This document shows, one piece after another, positions 49,468-57,808 of a stretch of DNA of 61,846 bases (position 1 is the stretch's first letter; each line of letters starts with the position of its first letter). Under the pieces are notes generated by a model that did no database searches, was not told the origin of the DNA, and saw nothing but the letters and a program-made list of their open reading frames with translations. Source of the stretch: Actinomycetota bacterium (GTDB lineage: Bacteria; Actinomycetota; Acidimicrobiia; Spongiisociales; UBA11373). Location of the stretch: assembly GCA_020444505.1 (NCBI GenBank), contig JAHLKU010000008.1, positions 1 through 61,846 on the forward strand, read 5' to 3'. Position numbers and translations under genes: made by a program.

Positions 49468-50724
49468 TCATTCCATGGCCTCGGCGACCATCTCGGCCAG
49501 GCCGCGGAACTTCATGTCCCAGTCGAAGTGCTCGGCCCCGTCGAGGAACTGGAGCCGGCAGTTCGAGCACGCCATGACCACGGTCTCGGCCCCGACGGCC
49601 TCCGCCTGGGCGATCTTCAACTCGAACGCCTTGTAGCGGATCGGGTCGGCCTCCTTGATGGCGATCACGCCGCCGCCGCCCCCGCAGCAGATGGCCTGCT
49701 CCCGGTTGGGCGTCATCTCGGTGAACGACTCGGGCGCCAGGATCGACAGCAGCTTGCGGGGCTCCTCGATGTGGCCGCCGCGGCGCTGGATCTTGCAGGC
49801 GTCGTGGAAGGTGATCTTCCCGTCGCCGTCGTAGGCGCCCGCCTTCAGCGTGATCCTGCCCGATTCCACGTACTCGCCGAGCACGGCGGCGATGTGGGTG
49901 ATCTCGATGTCGGGGACGTCCATCAGATTGGGCGCCGTCCACCGCAGGGCGTCGTAGGCGTGGCCGCACTCGGTGACCACGATCTTCTTCACCCCCAGCT
50001 CCACCGCCCCGTCGAACACCCGGGACAGCAGCAGCCTGGTGTGGTCGGCGCTCCCCTCGTAGAACCCGAAGTTCACCACCTCGCGCGCCTTGCTGCTCAA
50101 CGTCCAGTTCTCACCGGCGGCGTTGAGGATCGAGGCGATGTGCGCCAGGTTGTCGGGGAACTTCATGATCTCGATGGACGAGAAGATCACCAGCGTGTCG
50201 GCGCCCTCCTTGTCCACCGGGAGGTCGATCTCCCAGTCGTCGGCGATCCACTCCAGACGGCTCTCGAACACGTCGTCGGTGACGCCGAGGGGGCTGCCCT
50301 CCTCGATCTGCTTGTTCACGGCGGCCGCCAGGTCGTCGGGCACCATGCCGGCTTCGGCCAGCCCGGCCCGCACGTCGTGGATGATCGGGCCGAGCTGGAT
50401 GCCCATCGGGCACACCATGGCGCACTTGTTGCACACCGTGCATGCCTCGTAGACCAGCTTGCTCCACGCCTCCAGGTCGGCCTCGTCCACCTTCTTCTGC
50501 AGATGGAGCATCGTGCGCAGCTTGCCTCCGAGCGTGAACTCCTGCTCGTAGGCCCGTTTGAGGAGCTCCACCTTCCACACCGGGGCGAAGTCGGGGTTGC
50601 CGGTCGCCTGGTAGAAGTGGCACGCCTCGGCGCAGATGCCGCAGCGGGTGCAGGCCTCCAGCTGGGAGGCGACCCATCCGCCGGTCTCTTCGACGAACGT
50701 GTCGATGGCTCGCGTCGTCTTCAT
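49468..50724 (-). CDS. HdrD/DsrK-like iron-sulfur protein (Isp2)
   Basis: CTRCGICAEACH and CTVCNKCAMVCP ferredoxin motifs; CCG-type C-terminus (HDACK...CCGGGGG...CSNC). ATG at 50724 after GGGAGG. Confidence 0.9.
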   Translation of the reverse strand: MKTTRAIDTFVEETGGWVASQLEACTRCGICAEACHFYQATGNPDFAPVWKVELLKRAYEQEFTLGGKLRTMLHLQKKVDEADLEAWSKLVYEACTVCNKCAMVCPMGIQLGPIIHDVRAGLAEAGMVPDDLAAAVNKQIEEGSPLGVTDDVFESRLEWIADDWEIDLPVDKEGADTLVIFSSIEIMKFPDNLAHIASILNAAGENWTLSSKAREVVNFGFYEGSADHTRLLLSRVFDGAVELGVKKIVVTECGHAYDALRWTAPNLMDVPDIEITHIAAVLGEYVESGRITLKAGAYDGDGKITFHDACKIQRRGGHIEEPRKLLSILAPESFTEMTPNREQAICCGGGGGVIAIKEADPIRYKAFELKIAQAEAVGAETVVMACSNCRLQFLDGAEHFDWDMKFRGLAEMVAEAME

Positions 50725-50735
50725 TGCGCCTCCCA

Positions 50736-51413
50736 TCACGGCGTCACCGCCCGCTTGCCGAACTGCGCACCGTGGATCGTCCTCGAGAAGAAGTAGAAGA
50801 CGAAGTGCGAGATCCGGCTGAAGGGGATCCAGATCAACATCACGTCCACCGCCAGCACGTGCAGGCTGTAGATGACCTCGTACCTGAACAGCAGGTGGTG
50901 GGTCGTCATGTAGCCGGTCAGCATCGGCAGGAACACGAACAGCCAGTTGAGCGCCTCGGCCGGGCCGGACAGCTTCCGCAGCAGCGGGTTGGCCACCCGG
51001 TTGATGGCCAGCGCCACCATGGCGGCGATGGCCGCCGCCGCCAGCCAGTCGATGATCGGCAGCGGCAGGGTCGGCCAGCCGAACCCGAGCATGCTCTTCC
51101 ACGCCAGCATGTGCGGGGCGCCGAAGATGATGATCGCGAACAGGCCGAGGTGGAAGATGCCGCCGGCGATCAGCGTGACCGCGTTGCCGGCGAACGTCTG
51201 CTTCACCCACGGCACGAACGGCCAGATGATCAGGCCCTTGCCGTACGACTTGGCCACCCCGCCGGCCTTGCTGCCGGCCGAGGGCACCCGGTCACGGGAC
51301 CACCCGAGGGTGAGCACCCGCACCAGGCGGTAGGTGAGGCCGCCGACGAACACGAACAGCGCCGCCGTGAAGAACGGGCCTCTGGCGAATTCCAGGGTTG
51401 CGTTCCAGTCCAT
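50736..51413 (-). CDS. Membrane cytochrome b (NarI/DsrM/Isp1-like)
   Basis: Five to six TM helices with conserved His (GGIFHLGLFAIIIFG, TTHHLLF, SLHVLAVDVMLIWIPFSRISH). Confidence 0.85.
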   Translation of the reverse strand: MDWNATLEFARGPFFTAALFVFVGGLTYRLVRVLTLGWSRDRVPSAGSKAGGVAKSYGKGLIIWPFVPWVKQTFAGNAVTLIAGGIFHLGLFAIIIFGAPHMLAWKSMLGFGWPTLPLPIIDWLAAAAIAAMVALAINRVANPLLRKLSGPAEALNWLFVFLPMLTGYMTTHHLLFRYEVIYSLHVLAVDVMLIWIPFSRISHFVFYFFSRTIHGAQFGKRAVTP

Positions 51414-51422
51414 GGTCGCCTC

Positions 51423-52571
51423 CTACGCGTCCTCGTCGCCCGGTTCGGCCGAGCCGGCGCGCCGCTTCTTCATCCGGTTGGCCGTGGCCGCTCCGGCGCC
51501 GACGACGGCGCCTGCGGCCGCCGCCACCCCGACCGCAGCGGCCCCGGGGCGGTTCAGCGGGGCCGACTGGCCCTGGTAGAAGCCGCCGCCGTCCCAGAAG
51601 TTCGGCTGCGAGCAGCCGAGGCAGGGATGGCCGGACTGGATGGGGAACGACAGGCCGGCGTCCCACTTGATCGTGGCGCAGGCGTTGTACGTGGTCGGGC
51701 CCTTGCAGCCCAGCTTGTACAGGCACCACCCCTTGCGGGCGCCCTCGTCGTCGAACGACTTGGCGAACTTGCCCGCCTCGTAGAAGGGGCGGCGCAGGCA
51801 CCGGTCGTGGATGGTCTGGCCGTAGAACGTCTTCGGCCGGTTCAGGTCGTCGAGTTCGGGCAGGGTCCCGAACACGATGAACTGCAGCAGCACCGCCGTC
51901 GTGACCTCGGGGATCGCCGGGCAGCCGGGGATGTTCACCACCGGCTTGTCGGTGATGATCTCCCACACGCCCTTGGCCTCGGTGGGGTTGGGGTCGGCCT
52001 TGGGCAGGCCGCCGAACGACGAGCAGTTGCCGGTGCTGATGATGGCCGCCGCACCCTCCGCCGCCTCCTCGAGCAGGTCGAGGGCGGTGCGGCCGCCGAT
52101 GGTGCAGTGGATGCCGCCGTCGGCCACCGGGATGCTGCCCTCCACCACCAGCACGTACTGGCCGTGGTACTTCTGCATCATCGCGTCGCGGTTCTCCTCC
52201 GCCTGGAAGCCGGCGGCGGCGAACAGCGTCTCGTGGTAGTCGATGGAGATCTCGTTGAGCACCAGGTCGCCCAGGGTGGGCGACTGGGACCTGGTCAGCG
52301 CCTCGGTGCACCCGGCGCAGTCCTGGAACTCCAGCCAGATCACCGGCACCCGGGGCTTGGTCTCGAAGGCCCGGACGATCAGCGGCGTCGCATCGGCCTG
52401 CGGCCCCGCCAGCGACGCCGGCAGGCCGCTGGCCTCCACCGGCGCCGGGACGCCGCAGAACGCCATCGTCCCGGCCAGCGCACCGCAGTACTTGACGAAG
52501 TCTCGGCGGGAGACGCCCTTCGAGCGCAGGTGCTCGTAGATGGTCTCCTGCGGTTCGGAGCCCTTAGTCAC
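51423..52571 (-). CDS. [NiFe]-hydrogenase small subunit with Tat signal and C-terminal TM anchor
   Basis: SRRDFVKYCGALAG twin-arginine motif; EFQDCAGCTEALTRS; NIPGCPAIPE; C-terminal hydrophobic helix + KKRR. GTG start at 52571. Confidence 0.95.
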   Translation of the reverse strand: MTKGSEPQETIYEHLRSKGVSRRDFVKYCGALAGTMAFCGVPAPVEASGLPASLAGPQADATPLIVRAFETKPRVPVIWLEFQDCAGCTEALTRSQSPTLGDLVLNEISIDYHETLFAAAGFQAEENRDAMMQKYHGQYVLVVEGSIPVADGGIHCTIGGRTALDLLEEAAEGAAAIISTGNCSSFGGLPKADPNPTEAKGVWEIITDKPVVNIPGCPAIPEVTTAVLLQFIVFGTLPELDDLNRPKTFYGQTIHDRCLRRPFYEAGKFAKSFDDEGARKGWCLYKLGCKGPTTYNACATIKWDAGLSFPIQSGHPCLGCSQPNFWDGGGFYQGQSAPLNRPGAAAVGVAAAAGAVVGAGAATANRMKKRRAGSAEPGDEDA

Positions 52572-53004
52572 ACGACACCCCCTCCGATTCGAGGAACTCG
52601 CGATAGGCGGCGATGCCCTCCTCGCCGGTGACGAGGCCGGCGGGGTCGAACGCCTCCACCTGCAGGTCGGCGACCCAGCCCTCTCCGTAGGGGTCGGTGA
52701 CGGCCAGGTTGGGGTCGCCGACGAGGGCGTCGTTGCCGTGGAGGAGGGTGCCGGTGATCGGGCTCGGCACGGGCCCGACGTACTTGGAGGACTCGAGCGT
52801 GGCCACGCTCTTGCCCTGGGGGACCTCCTTGCCCAGCTTGCGGGCGCTGACGGTGACCGCCGCCAGCGAGCCGCCCGACAGCTTGGCGGCGACGGAGGTG
52901 ATGCCGACCCGGATCACGCCGCCGTCCATCGGCCGGGCCCAGACGTGCTTGTCGAGCAGGTAGTAGAGCTCCTCGGGGAGCTCGCACCCATTGATCTCGG
53001 CCAT
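52564..53004 (-). CDS. GcvH-like lipoyl carrier protein (LbpA-like)
   Basis: MAEINGCELPEELYYLLDKHVWARP...VATLESSKYVGPVPSPITGTLL (lipoyl-Lys motif); overlaps the start of the hydrogenase small subunit. Confidence 0.85.
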   Translation of the reverse strand: MAEINGCELPEELYYLLDKHVWARPMDGGVIRVGITSVAAKLSGGSLAAVTVSARKLGKEVPQGKSVATLESSKYVGPVPSPITGTLLHGNDALVGDPNLAVTDPYGEGWVADLQVEAFDPAGLVTGEEGIAAYREFLESEGVSCD

Positions 53005-53018
53005 CTCTCCTCCTCGTC

Positions 53019-53384
53019 TCAGAACGTCAGGACCGTGCTGCTGTTCTCGGCGAGCTGCCACATCGCCGCCCCGCCGACCATCTTCACGCCGTCGATGAGG
53101 TCGCCCTCGTCGATGTCGTGGAGCTCGGTGGCCGCGGTGCAGGCGACGAACTTCACGCCCGCCTCCTGGGCGTCCTGCATGAAGCCGGCGACCGCCCGGC
53201 CGCCCTCCTTGGGCACGACCGTCTCGGCCACGCCCTCCTTCAGCAGGAGGATCCCGTCGATGGTGAAGAACATCGTGACCTCGTACTCCATGGCCGCCGC
53301 GAGGTGGGCGAAGAAGAACGGGGTGGCGCAGCGCCGGGGGGTCTCCGGGCCGCTGGTCATGATGATGAGGACCTGGTCTTCCAC
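53019..53384 (-). CDS. DsrE-family protein
   Basis: VLIIMTSGPETPRRCATPFFFAHLAAAMEYEVTMFFTIDGILLL; GTG start after AGGAGG. Confidence 0.82.
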   Translation of the reverse strand: MEDQVLIIMTSGPETPRRCATPFFFAHLAAAMEYEVTMFFTIDGILLLKEGVAETVVPKEGGRAVAGFMQDAQEAGVKFVACTAATELHDIDEGDLIDGVKMVGGAAMWQLAENSSTVLTF

Positions 53385-53395
53385 GATGCTGCCTC

Positions 53396-53866
53396 CTAGA
53401 ACGCCAGGGCGATGCCGTCTTCGGCCACGTAGTTCAAGAAGGTGGCCGCCCCGCCGATCTCCACCTCGTCGAGCAGCTCCTCGCGCTCGATGCCCATGAC
53501 GTCCATGGTCATCTGGCAGCCGATGAGGCGGACGCCGCTCATCACCGCCATGTCGAGGAGCTCGCTGAGCTTGGCGACGTTCGCCTTGCCCATCCAGTTG
53601 TTCATCATCCCGGTGGCCACCGCCGTCATGCCGGGGAGCATCCCGACGATGTTGGGAACCGGCACCGGCATCGCCGGGTTGGCGATGGGGGCCACCTTCA
53701 GCTTGTCGGCCTTGCCCTTCTTGATGATCTCCAGCCCGTAGAAGGTGAAGAAGATCGCCGACTCCATGTCGAGAGCGGCCGCCGAGGTGGCCAGGATCAG
53801 CGGCGGGTAGGCCGCGTCGAGAGTGCCGTGCCCGGCGATGATGCCGAGTCGCTTCGCCGTCGCCAT
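53396..53866 (-). CDS. DsrE2-like sulfur-carrier family protein
   Basis: ALDMESAIFFTFYGLEIIKKG; SGVRLIGCQMTMDVMGIEREEL. Confidence 0.82.
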   Translation of the reverse strand: MATAKRLGIIAGHGTLDAAYPPLILATSAAALDMESAIFFTFYGLEIIKKGKADKLKVAPIANPAMPVPVPNIVGMLPGMTAVATGMMNNWMGKANVAKLSELLDMAVMSGVRLIGCQMTMDVMGIEREELLDEVEIGGAATFLNYVAEDGIALAF

Positions 53867-53871
53867 CTCGC

Positions 53872-54108
53872 TCAGCCCTTCTTCTCGATGAGGAACACGT
53901 ACTTGCCGTCGGCCTCGGAGGCCTCCAGCAGGGCGTGACCGGTGCGGTCGGTCCACGCCGCGACGTCGGCGGTGGAGCCGGCGTCGGTGGAGATCATCTG
54001 GAGCACCTGGCCGGCCTCCATGTCGTCGATGGCCTTCTTGGTCTTCAGGATCGGCATGGGGCATGCCAGGCCGCTGCAGTCGAGCACCTGGTCAGGGGTG
54101 GCGGACAT
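53872..54108 (-). CDS. tusA: TusA-family sulfurtransferase (first gene of the operon)
   Basis: VLDCSGLACPMPILKTKKAIDDMEAGQVLQMISTD (CPxP motif). Confidence 0.92.
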   Translation of the reverse strand: MSATPDQVLDCSGLACPMPILKTKKAIDDMEAGQVLQMISTDAGSTADVAAWTDRTGHALLEASEADGKYVFLIEKKG

Positions 54109-54318
54109 GAGGAGTTCCTCCTTGCGACGCGAAGCGGCCGGGCGACCCGTGGGGGGTGTGCCCGGCCCGGAAAGGACGATGACGGTCGGTTGCGGGGTGG
54201 TGGTCTCCCACTCGGGTGTCCGGGTGCTGGCGCACCGACGGCCTCCTCACGGCAATCGACGTGGTGTCGGGACGAGAGTACCTGCGCTAGCCTATGGATT
54301 GCAAGTTCGAGTCATGGT

Positions 54319-54356
54319 GATTCTTATAGATCATGCCATTCGATTCCGATAGGATC
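54319..54356. promoter_or_regulatory. Candidate LysR operator: imperfect direct repeat GATTCttATAG-ATC / GATTCcgATAGgATC
   Basis: Starts 23 bp apart in an AT-enriched patch upstream of lysR and the divergent hydrogenase/sulfur operon. Confidence 0.5.
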
Positions 54357-54361
54357 TCCCT

Positions 54362-55297
54362 ATGCTGAACCCGATCGAACTCAACGTGTTCGCGATGGCT
54401 GCCGAGACGGAGAACTTCTCCGAGGCGGCCCGGCGCCTCGGCGTGACCCAGCCGACGGTCAGCCTGCACATCCGCTCGCTGGAGGAGCGCCTCGGCATCG
54501 ACCTCTTCACCCGTTCCGGCCGCAACGTGGTGCTCACCGACGCCGGGCGGGCGCTCATCCCCCTGGCCCGCGACATCCTGCAGCGCTGCGCCCGCATCGA
54601 GGAGACGATGCTGTCGCTGAAGGGCGAGGTGGTCGGCCTGCTCGAGATCGGGTGCACCACCGCCTCGGGCAAGTACGTGCTCCCCCGCATCCTGCGCGGC
54701 CTGCGCGACCGGCACCCCCGGCTGGAGGTGGTGTGCCGGGTCACCAACCGCCACGACGCCCTCCGCCTGCTGCACATCGGCGACGTGCAGGTGGCCATCA
54801 CCAGCCTCGAGGAGGCGTCGCGCGACCTGGACTACCGCGAGTTCGCCACCGACCACATCGTGCTGATCACCCCGCCCGGCCACCCCTGGGCGGGGCTGGG
54901 GCGGCCGGTGCGCCCCGACGAGTTGCTGCAGGGCGAGTTCATCACCCGGGAGGAGGGCTCCGGCACCGATGCCGCGGTGCGGGAGGCCCTCGCCGACCAC
55001 GGCATCGGCATCGACGACCTGCCCAGGATCATGGAACTGGGCAACTCGGAGGCCATCCGGATGGCGGTGGCCGAGGGCATCGGGGTCGGCTTCGTGTCGG
55101 CCCTGGTGGCCACCGAGGCCGGGGCGGGCCCGGTGCAGATCGTGCCGATGGAGGGGATGTCGCCGCAGCGCGCCCTGTACATGGTGCGCGACTCGTCGCG
55201 GCCGGCCACCACCGCCCAGACCGCCTTCTGGGACTTCGCGTTCTCGCCCGAGATGGACGGGGTGCGCGACCGCATCACCCGCCCCGCGATCGCCTGA
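54362..55297 (+). CDS. LysR-family transcriptional regulator
   Basis: NVFAMAAETENFSEAARRLGVTQPTVSLHIRSLEERLGIDLFTRSGR plus substrate-binding domain. Confidence 0.93.
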   Translation: MLNPIELNVFAMAAETENFSEAARRLGVTQPTVSLHIRSLEERLGIDLFTRSGRNVVLTDAGRALIPLARDILQRCARIEETMLSLKGEVVGLLEIGCTTASGKYVLPRILRGLRDRHPRLEVVCRVTNRHDALRLLHIGDVQVAITSLEEASRDLDYREFATDHIVLITPPGHPWAGLGRPVRPDELLQGEFITREEGSGTDAAVREALADHGIGIDDLPRIMELGNSEAIRMAVAEGIGVGFVSALVATEAGAGPVQIVPMEGMSPQRALYMVRDSSRPATTAQTAFWDFAFSPEMDGVRDRITRPAIA

Positions 55298-55300
55298 CCC

Positions 55301-56221
55301 TCAAGCGCCGGCGGCAGCCGCGTCGCCGAGCCGCGGGGTGATGTCGGCCAGCGCCCTGCGGACCATGGCCAGGTCGGCCTGCTCGAACGCCTCGCGGCGC
55401 GCCGGGTCGTCGAACACCATGTCGCCGCACGCCTCGAACGACGCCATCGCCCCCAGTTCGGCGGAGGCGGGGCGCCTGCTGTCGCGGTAGAACAGGTGGA
55501 TCACCGGCGCGCCCCCCGGCCCGGCCACCATCAGGTTCACCCGGTGCGACGGGTCGCGGCCGTGCCAGGCGCCGACGGCGGCATCGGCCTCCCCGGCGTC
55601 GAAGAACCGGCGCAGCGGCAGCGGGTAGCGGGCGTCCGCCCCCGGGGCCAGGGCCTCGACGGGGAAGGGGTCGGTGGTCATCTGCAGGTGCAGGTGCCAC
55701 GGGATGCTGGAACCGGCGCCCGCCCCGTTGTAGACCACCCGGAAGGCGCCGCCGGTGTCACGGTGCAGGTCGAGCATCGCCGCCAGCACGCCGGGGTCGT
55801 AGCGCTGGTCCTCGTGGGCGGCCGAGGCGACGGTGAAGTGGTTGCGGCCCAGCCAGGCGAAGTTGGCCCCCGCCAGCCAGTCCCGCCCGCCGGCCTGCAG
55901 CGGCACCAGCACCTCCTTGGGGAAGCAGGGCCGGATCATGCCGGCGCACAGGAAGCAGGGCCGCCCTGCCGGGTCGCGGCGGTCCACCGGCAGGTCCTGG
56001 TCCTCGCACCCCGGGTCGTAGATGCCGTGCTCGGCCAGCACCGCCGCCACGCCCCGGACCGCCCGGTGCGGCAGCCACCGGAACCGGAAGGCGACGCCGG
56101 TGTCCGGGTCCGCTGCGGTGCGGGTCTCCACCGGCCCCCGGGGGTCGCCGAGCAGGTAGCCGTCGTCGATCTGCTGCTGCCACACGGCCTCGAGCCGTGC
56201 CGCCAGGGGTGAGGTGCCCAT
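55301..56221 (-). CDS. DUF4922/HIT-like nucleotidyltransferase-fold protein
   Basis: CFLCAGMIRPCFPKEV; SSIPWHLHLQMTTDPFPVE (HxHxQ). Confidence 0.6.
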   Translation of the reverse strand: MGTSPLAARLEAVWQQQIDDGYLLGDPRGPVETRTAADPDTGVAFRFRWLPHRAVRGVAAVLAEHGIYDPGCEDQDLPVDRRDPAGRPCFLCAGMIRPCFPKEVLVPLQAGGRDWLAGANFAWLGRNHFTVASAAHEDQRYDPGVLAAMLDLHRDTGGAFRVVYNGAGAGSSIPWHLHLQMTTDPFPVEALAPGADARYPLPLRRFFDAGEADAAVGAWHGRDPSHRVNLMVAGPGGAPVIHLFYRDSRRPASAELGAMASFEACGDMVFDDPARREAFEQADLAMVRRALADITPRLGDAAAAGA

Positions 56222-56319
56222 CGGCGGCGAACCTAGCCGCTGCGGCGGCGGCACGCGGGGTCCGGACGCGGTGCGGGGCCGGCGAACCGGCCCCGCGATC
56301 GTCGTGACGGCGCTGCGGG

Positions 56320-56697
56320 TCAGCGCTTGATGAAGGCGGCCGCCGCCATGACGGCCCCGCCGATCAGCGTCAGCCACAGGCCGAAGCCGATGGAGAAGCC
56401 GGCGTCGTTGATGTCGAGCATGTTGGTGATCGCCACCACCACCACGATCGCCCCGGTGGCCACGAGCCCCCACTTGCGGGCGCCGTCCTTCAGGAACACG
56501 GCGACGGCGGCGGCGGCGATCGCCACGATGAGCGTGATCAGGCCGTCGCCTGGCTCTTCCATGCCGCCGATCGACATGCCGGCGAACGATGCCCAGGCCG
56601 TGAACGACCCGATGATCGTGACGACGGCGCCGATGATCGCCGTCATGGTCGACGTGCTGCCGGTGATCCGCTGCATGTCGAAACCTGAATCGGTCAT
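56320..56697 (-). CDS. Hypothetical small membrane protein
   Basis: Four hydrophobic segments; start MTDSGFDMQRITG. Confidence 0.6.
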   Translation of the reverse strand: MTDSGFDMQRITGSTSTMTAIIGAVVTIIGSFTAWASFAGMSIGGMEEPGDGLITLIVAIAAAAVAVFLKDGARKWGLVATGAIVVVVAITNMLDINDAGFSIGFGLWLTLIGGAVMAAAAFIKR

Positions 56698-56765
56698 GTG
56701 CACTCCCCTCGGTGATGCGTCCGGACGTGCCGGGACGTTAGCGGCCGGTGGCTAGCCTCGCCGGG

Positions 56766-57302
56766 ATGAGCACCCAGATCGCCGTGTTCGGCGCCTCCTC
56801 CACCCCGCCCGGCCATCCCGACCACGACGCCGCCGTCCGCTGCGGGGCGCTCCTCGCCGGGGCCGGCTTCGCGGTGGCCACCGGCGGCTACGGCGGGCTG
56901 ATGGAGGCCGTGTCGCAGGGGGCGGCCGGGGCCGGGGGCCACGTGGTGGGGGTCACCGCACCTGCGCTGTTCCCGAACCGGCCGGGCGCCAACCCTTGGG
57001 TGGCCGTGGAGCGGCCGGCGGAGAGCCTGGCCGCCCGCATCGGCGACATGCTGGCCACCAGCGCCGGGTGCATCGCCCTGCCCGGCAGCATCGGCACGAT
57101 GACCGAGCTGCTGATGGCGTGGAACGAGGCGTACATCGACGCCCTCGACGGCGGCCCAGCCAAGCCGGTGGTGGCGGTGGGGCCGGTGTGGGCGGAGTTC
57201 GTGGAGGCCATCGGCGCTCGCCTGGCCACCGATGCCACGCTGGTCTCCTGCGTCCCCGACGTGGAGGCGGCCGTGGACGAGATCGTCCGCCGCCTCGGCT
57301 GA
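56766..57302 (+). CDS. LOG/TIGR00725-like Rossmann protein
   Basis: IAVFGASSTPPGHPDHDAAVRCGALLAGAGFAVATGGYGGLMEAVSQGA; LPGSIGTMTELLMAWNEA. Confidence 0.85.
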   Translation: MSTQIAVFGASSTPPGHPDHDAAVRCGALLAGAGFAVATGGYGGLMEAVSQGAAGAGGHVVGVTAPALFPNRPGANPWVAVERPAESLAARIGDMLATSAGCIALPGSIGTMTELLMAWNEAYIDALDGGPAKPVVAVGPVWAEFVEAIGARLATDATLVSCVPDVEAAVDEIVRRLG

Positions 57303-57309
57303 CCCCCGG

Positions 57310-57690
57310 CTACTCCTCGGTCGACGCCAGGCAGGAGACCCAGACCACCAGGTCCTCGAGCAGGCCGGGCCGCGCCTCGTTCTGCACCTGGGCGATGCCC
57401 AGCTCCACGCGTTGGCCCCTGCCCAGGCACGACACCGGCGGCTCGTTCCACGGGCCGTCCTCGATCCGCCACAGCGCGGCGGAGACGTCGAAGGCCGTGC
57501 CGCTCTCGGCGTCACGGTCGGCGCTGAAGCCGATCTCGGTGCCGGTGGGGAACTCGCTGACGATGACGGCGTACCCGGTGCGCCGCTCGATCTGCAGGTC
57601 GGGGCCGGTGCCGGTGCCCCCCTCGTCTCCCGCGCACCCGGCCGCCAGCAGGGCGGCCGCCACCACGAGGACTGTGATCCGTGCCTTCAT
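57310..57690 (-). CDS. Small lipoprotein
   Basis: MKARITVLVVAAALLAAGCAGDEGG lipobox. Confidence 0.7.
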   Translation of the reverse strand: MKARITVLVVAAALLAAGCAGDEGGTGTGPDLQIERRTGYAVIVSEFPTGTEIGFSADRDAESGTAFDVSAALWRIEDGPWNEPPVSCLGRGQRVELGIAQVQNEARPGLLEDLVVWVSCLASTEE

Positions 57691-57808
57691 CTGCATCCTT
57701 CTTCACACGCTGCCGCCAGATTAGGGCGCCGGCGGCCCGCCCCGCCCCGGGGTGAGCCCGGGAACGGCCAGCCGATACACTCGCCTCGGCTCGCGAGGAG
57801 GCAGCATC

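Noticed and set aside
47373-52571. Considered whether the hydrogenase could be a group 3 or group 4 enzyme
   Set aside because: Tat signal and C-terminal anchor on the small subunit, a cleavable C-terminal tail on the large subunit, and cyt b + HdrD-like partners point to a membrane-bound group 1 Isp-type enzyme.
54092-54250. 52-codon GTG frame in the roughly 190-nt leader of the tusA-hydrogenase operon, considered as a leader peptide
   Set aside because: Arg/His/Pro-rich composition with no Cys or attenuator-like hairpin pair that I could support; probably a GC-driven open frame.
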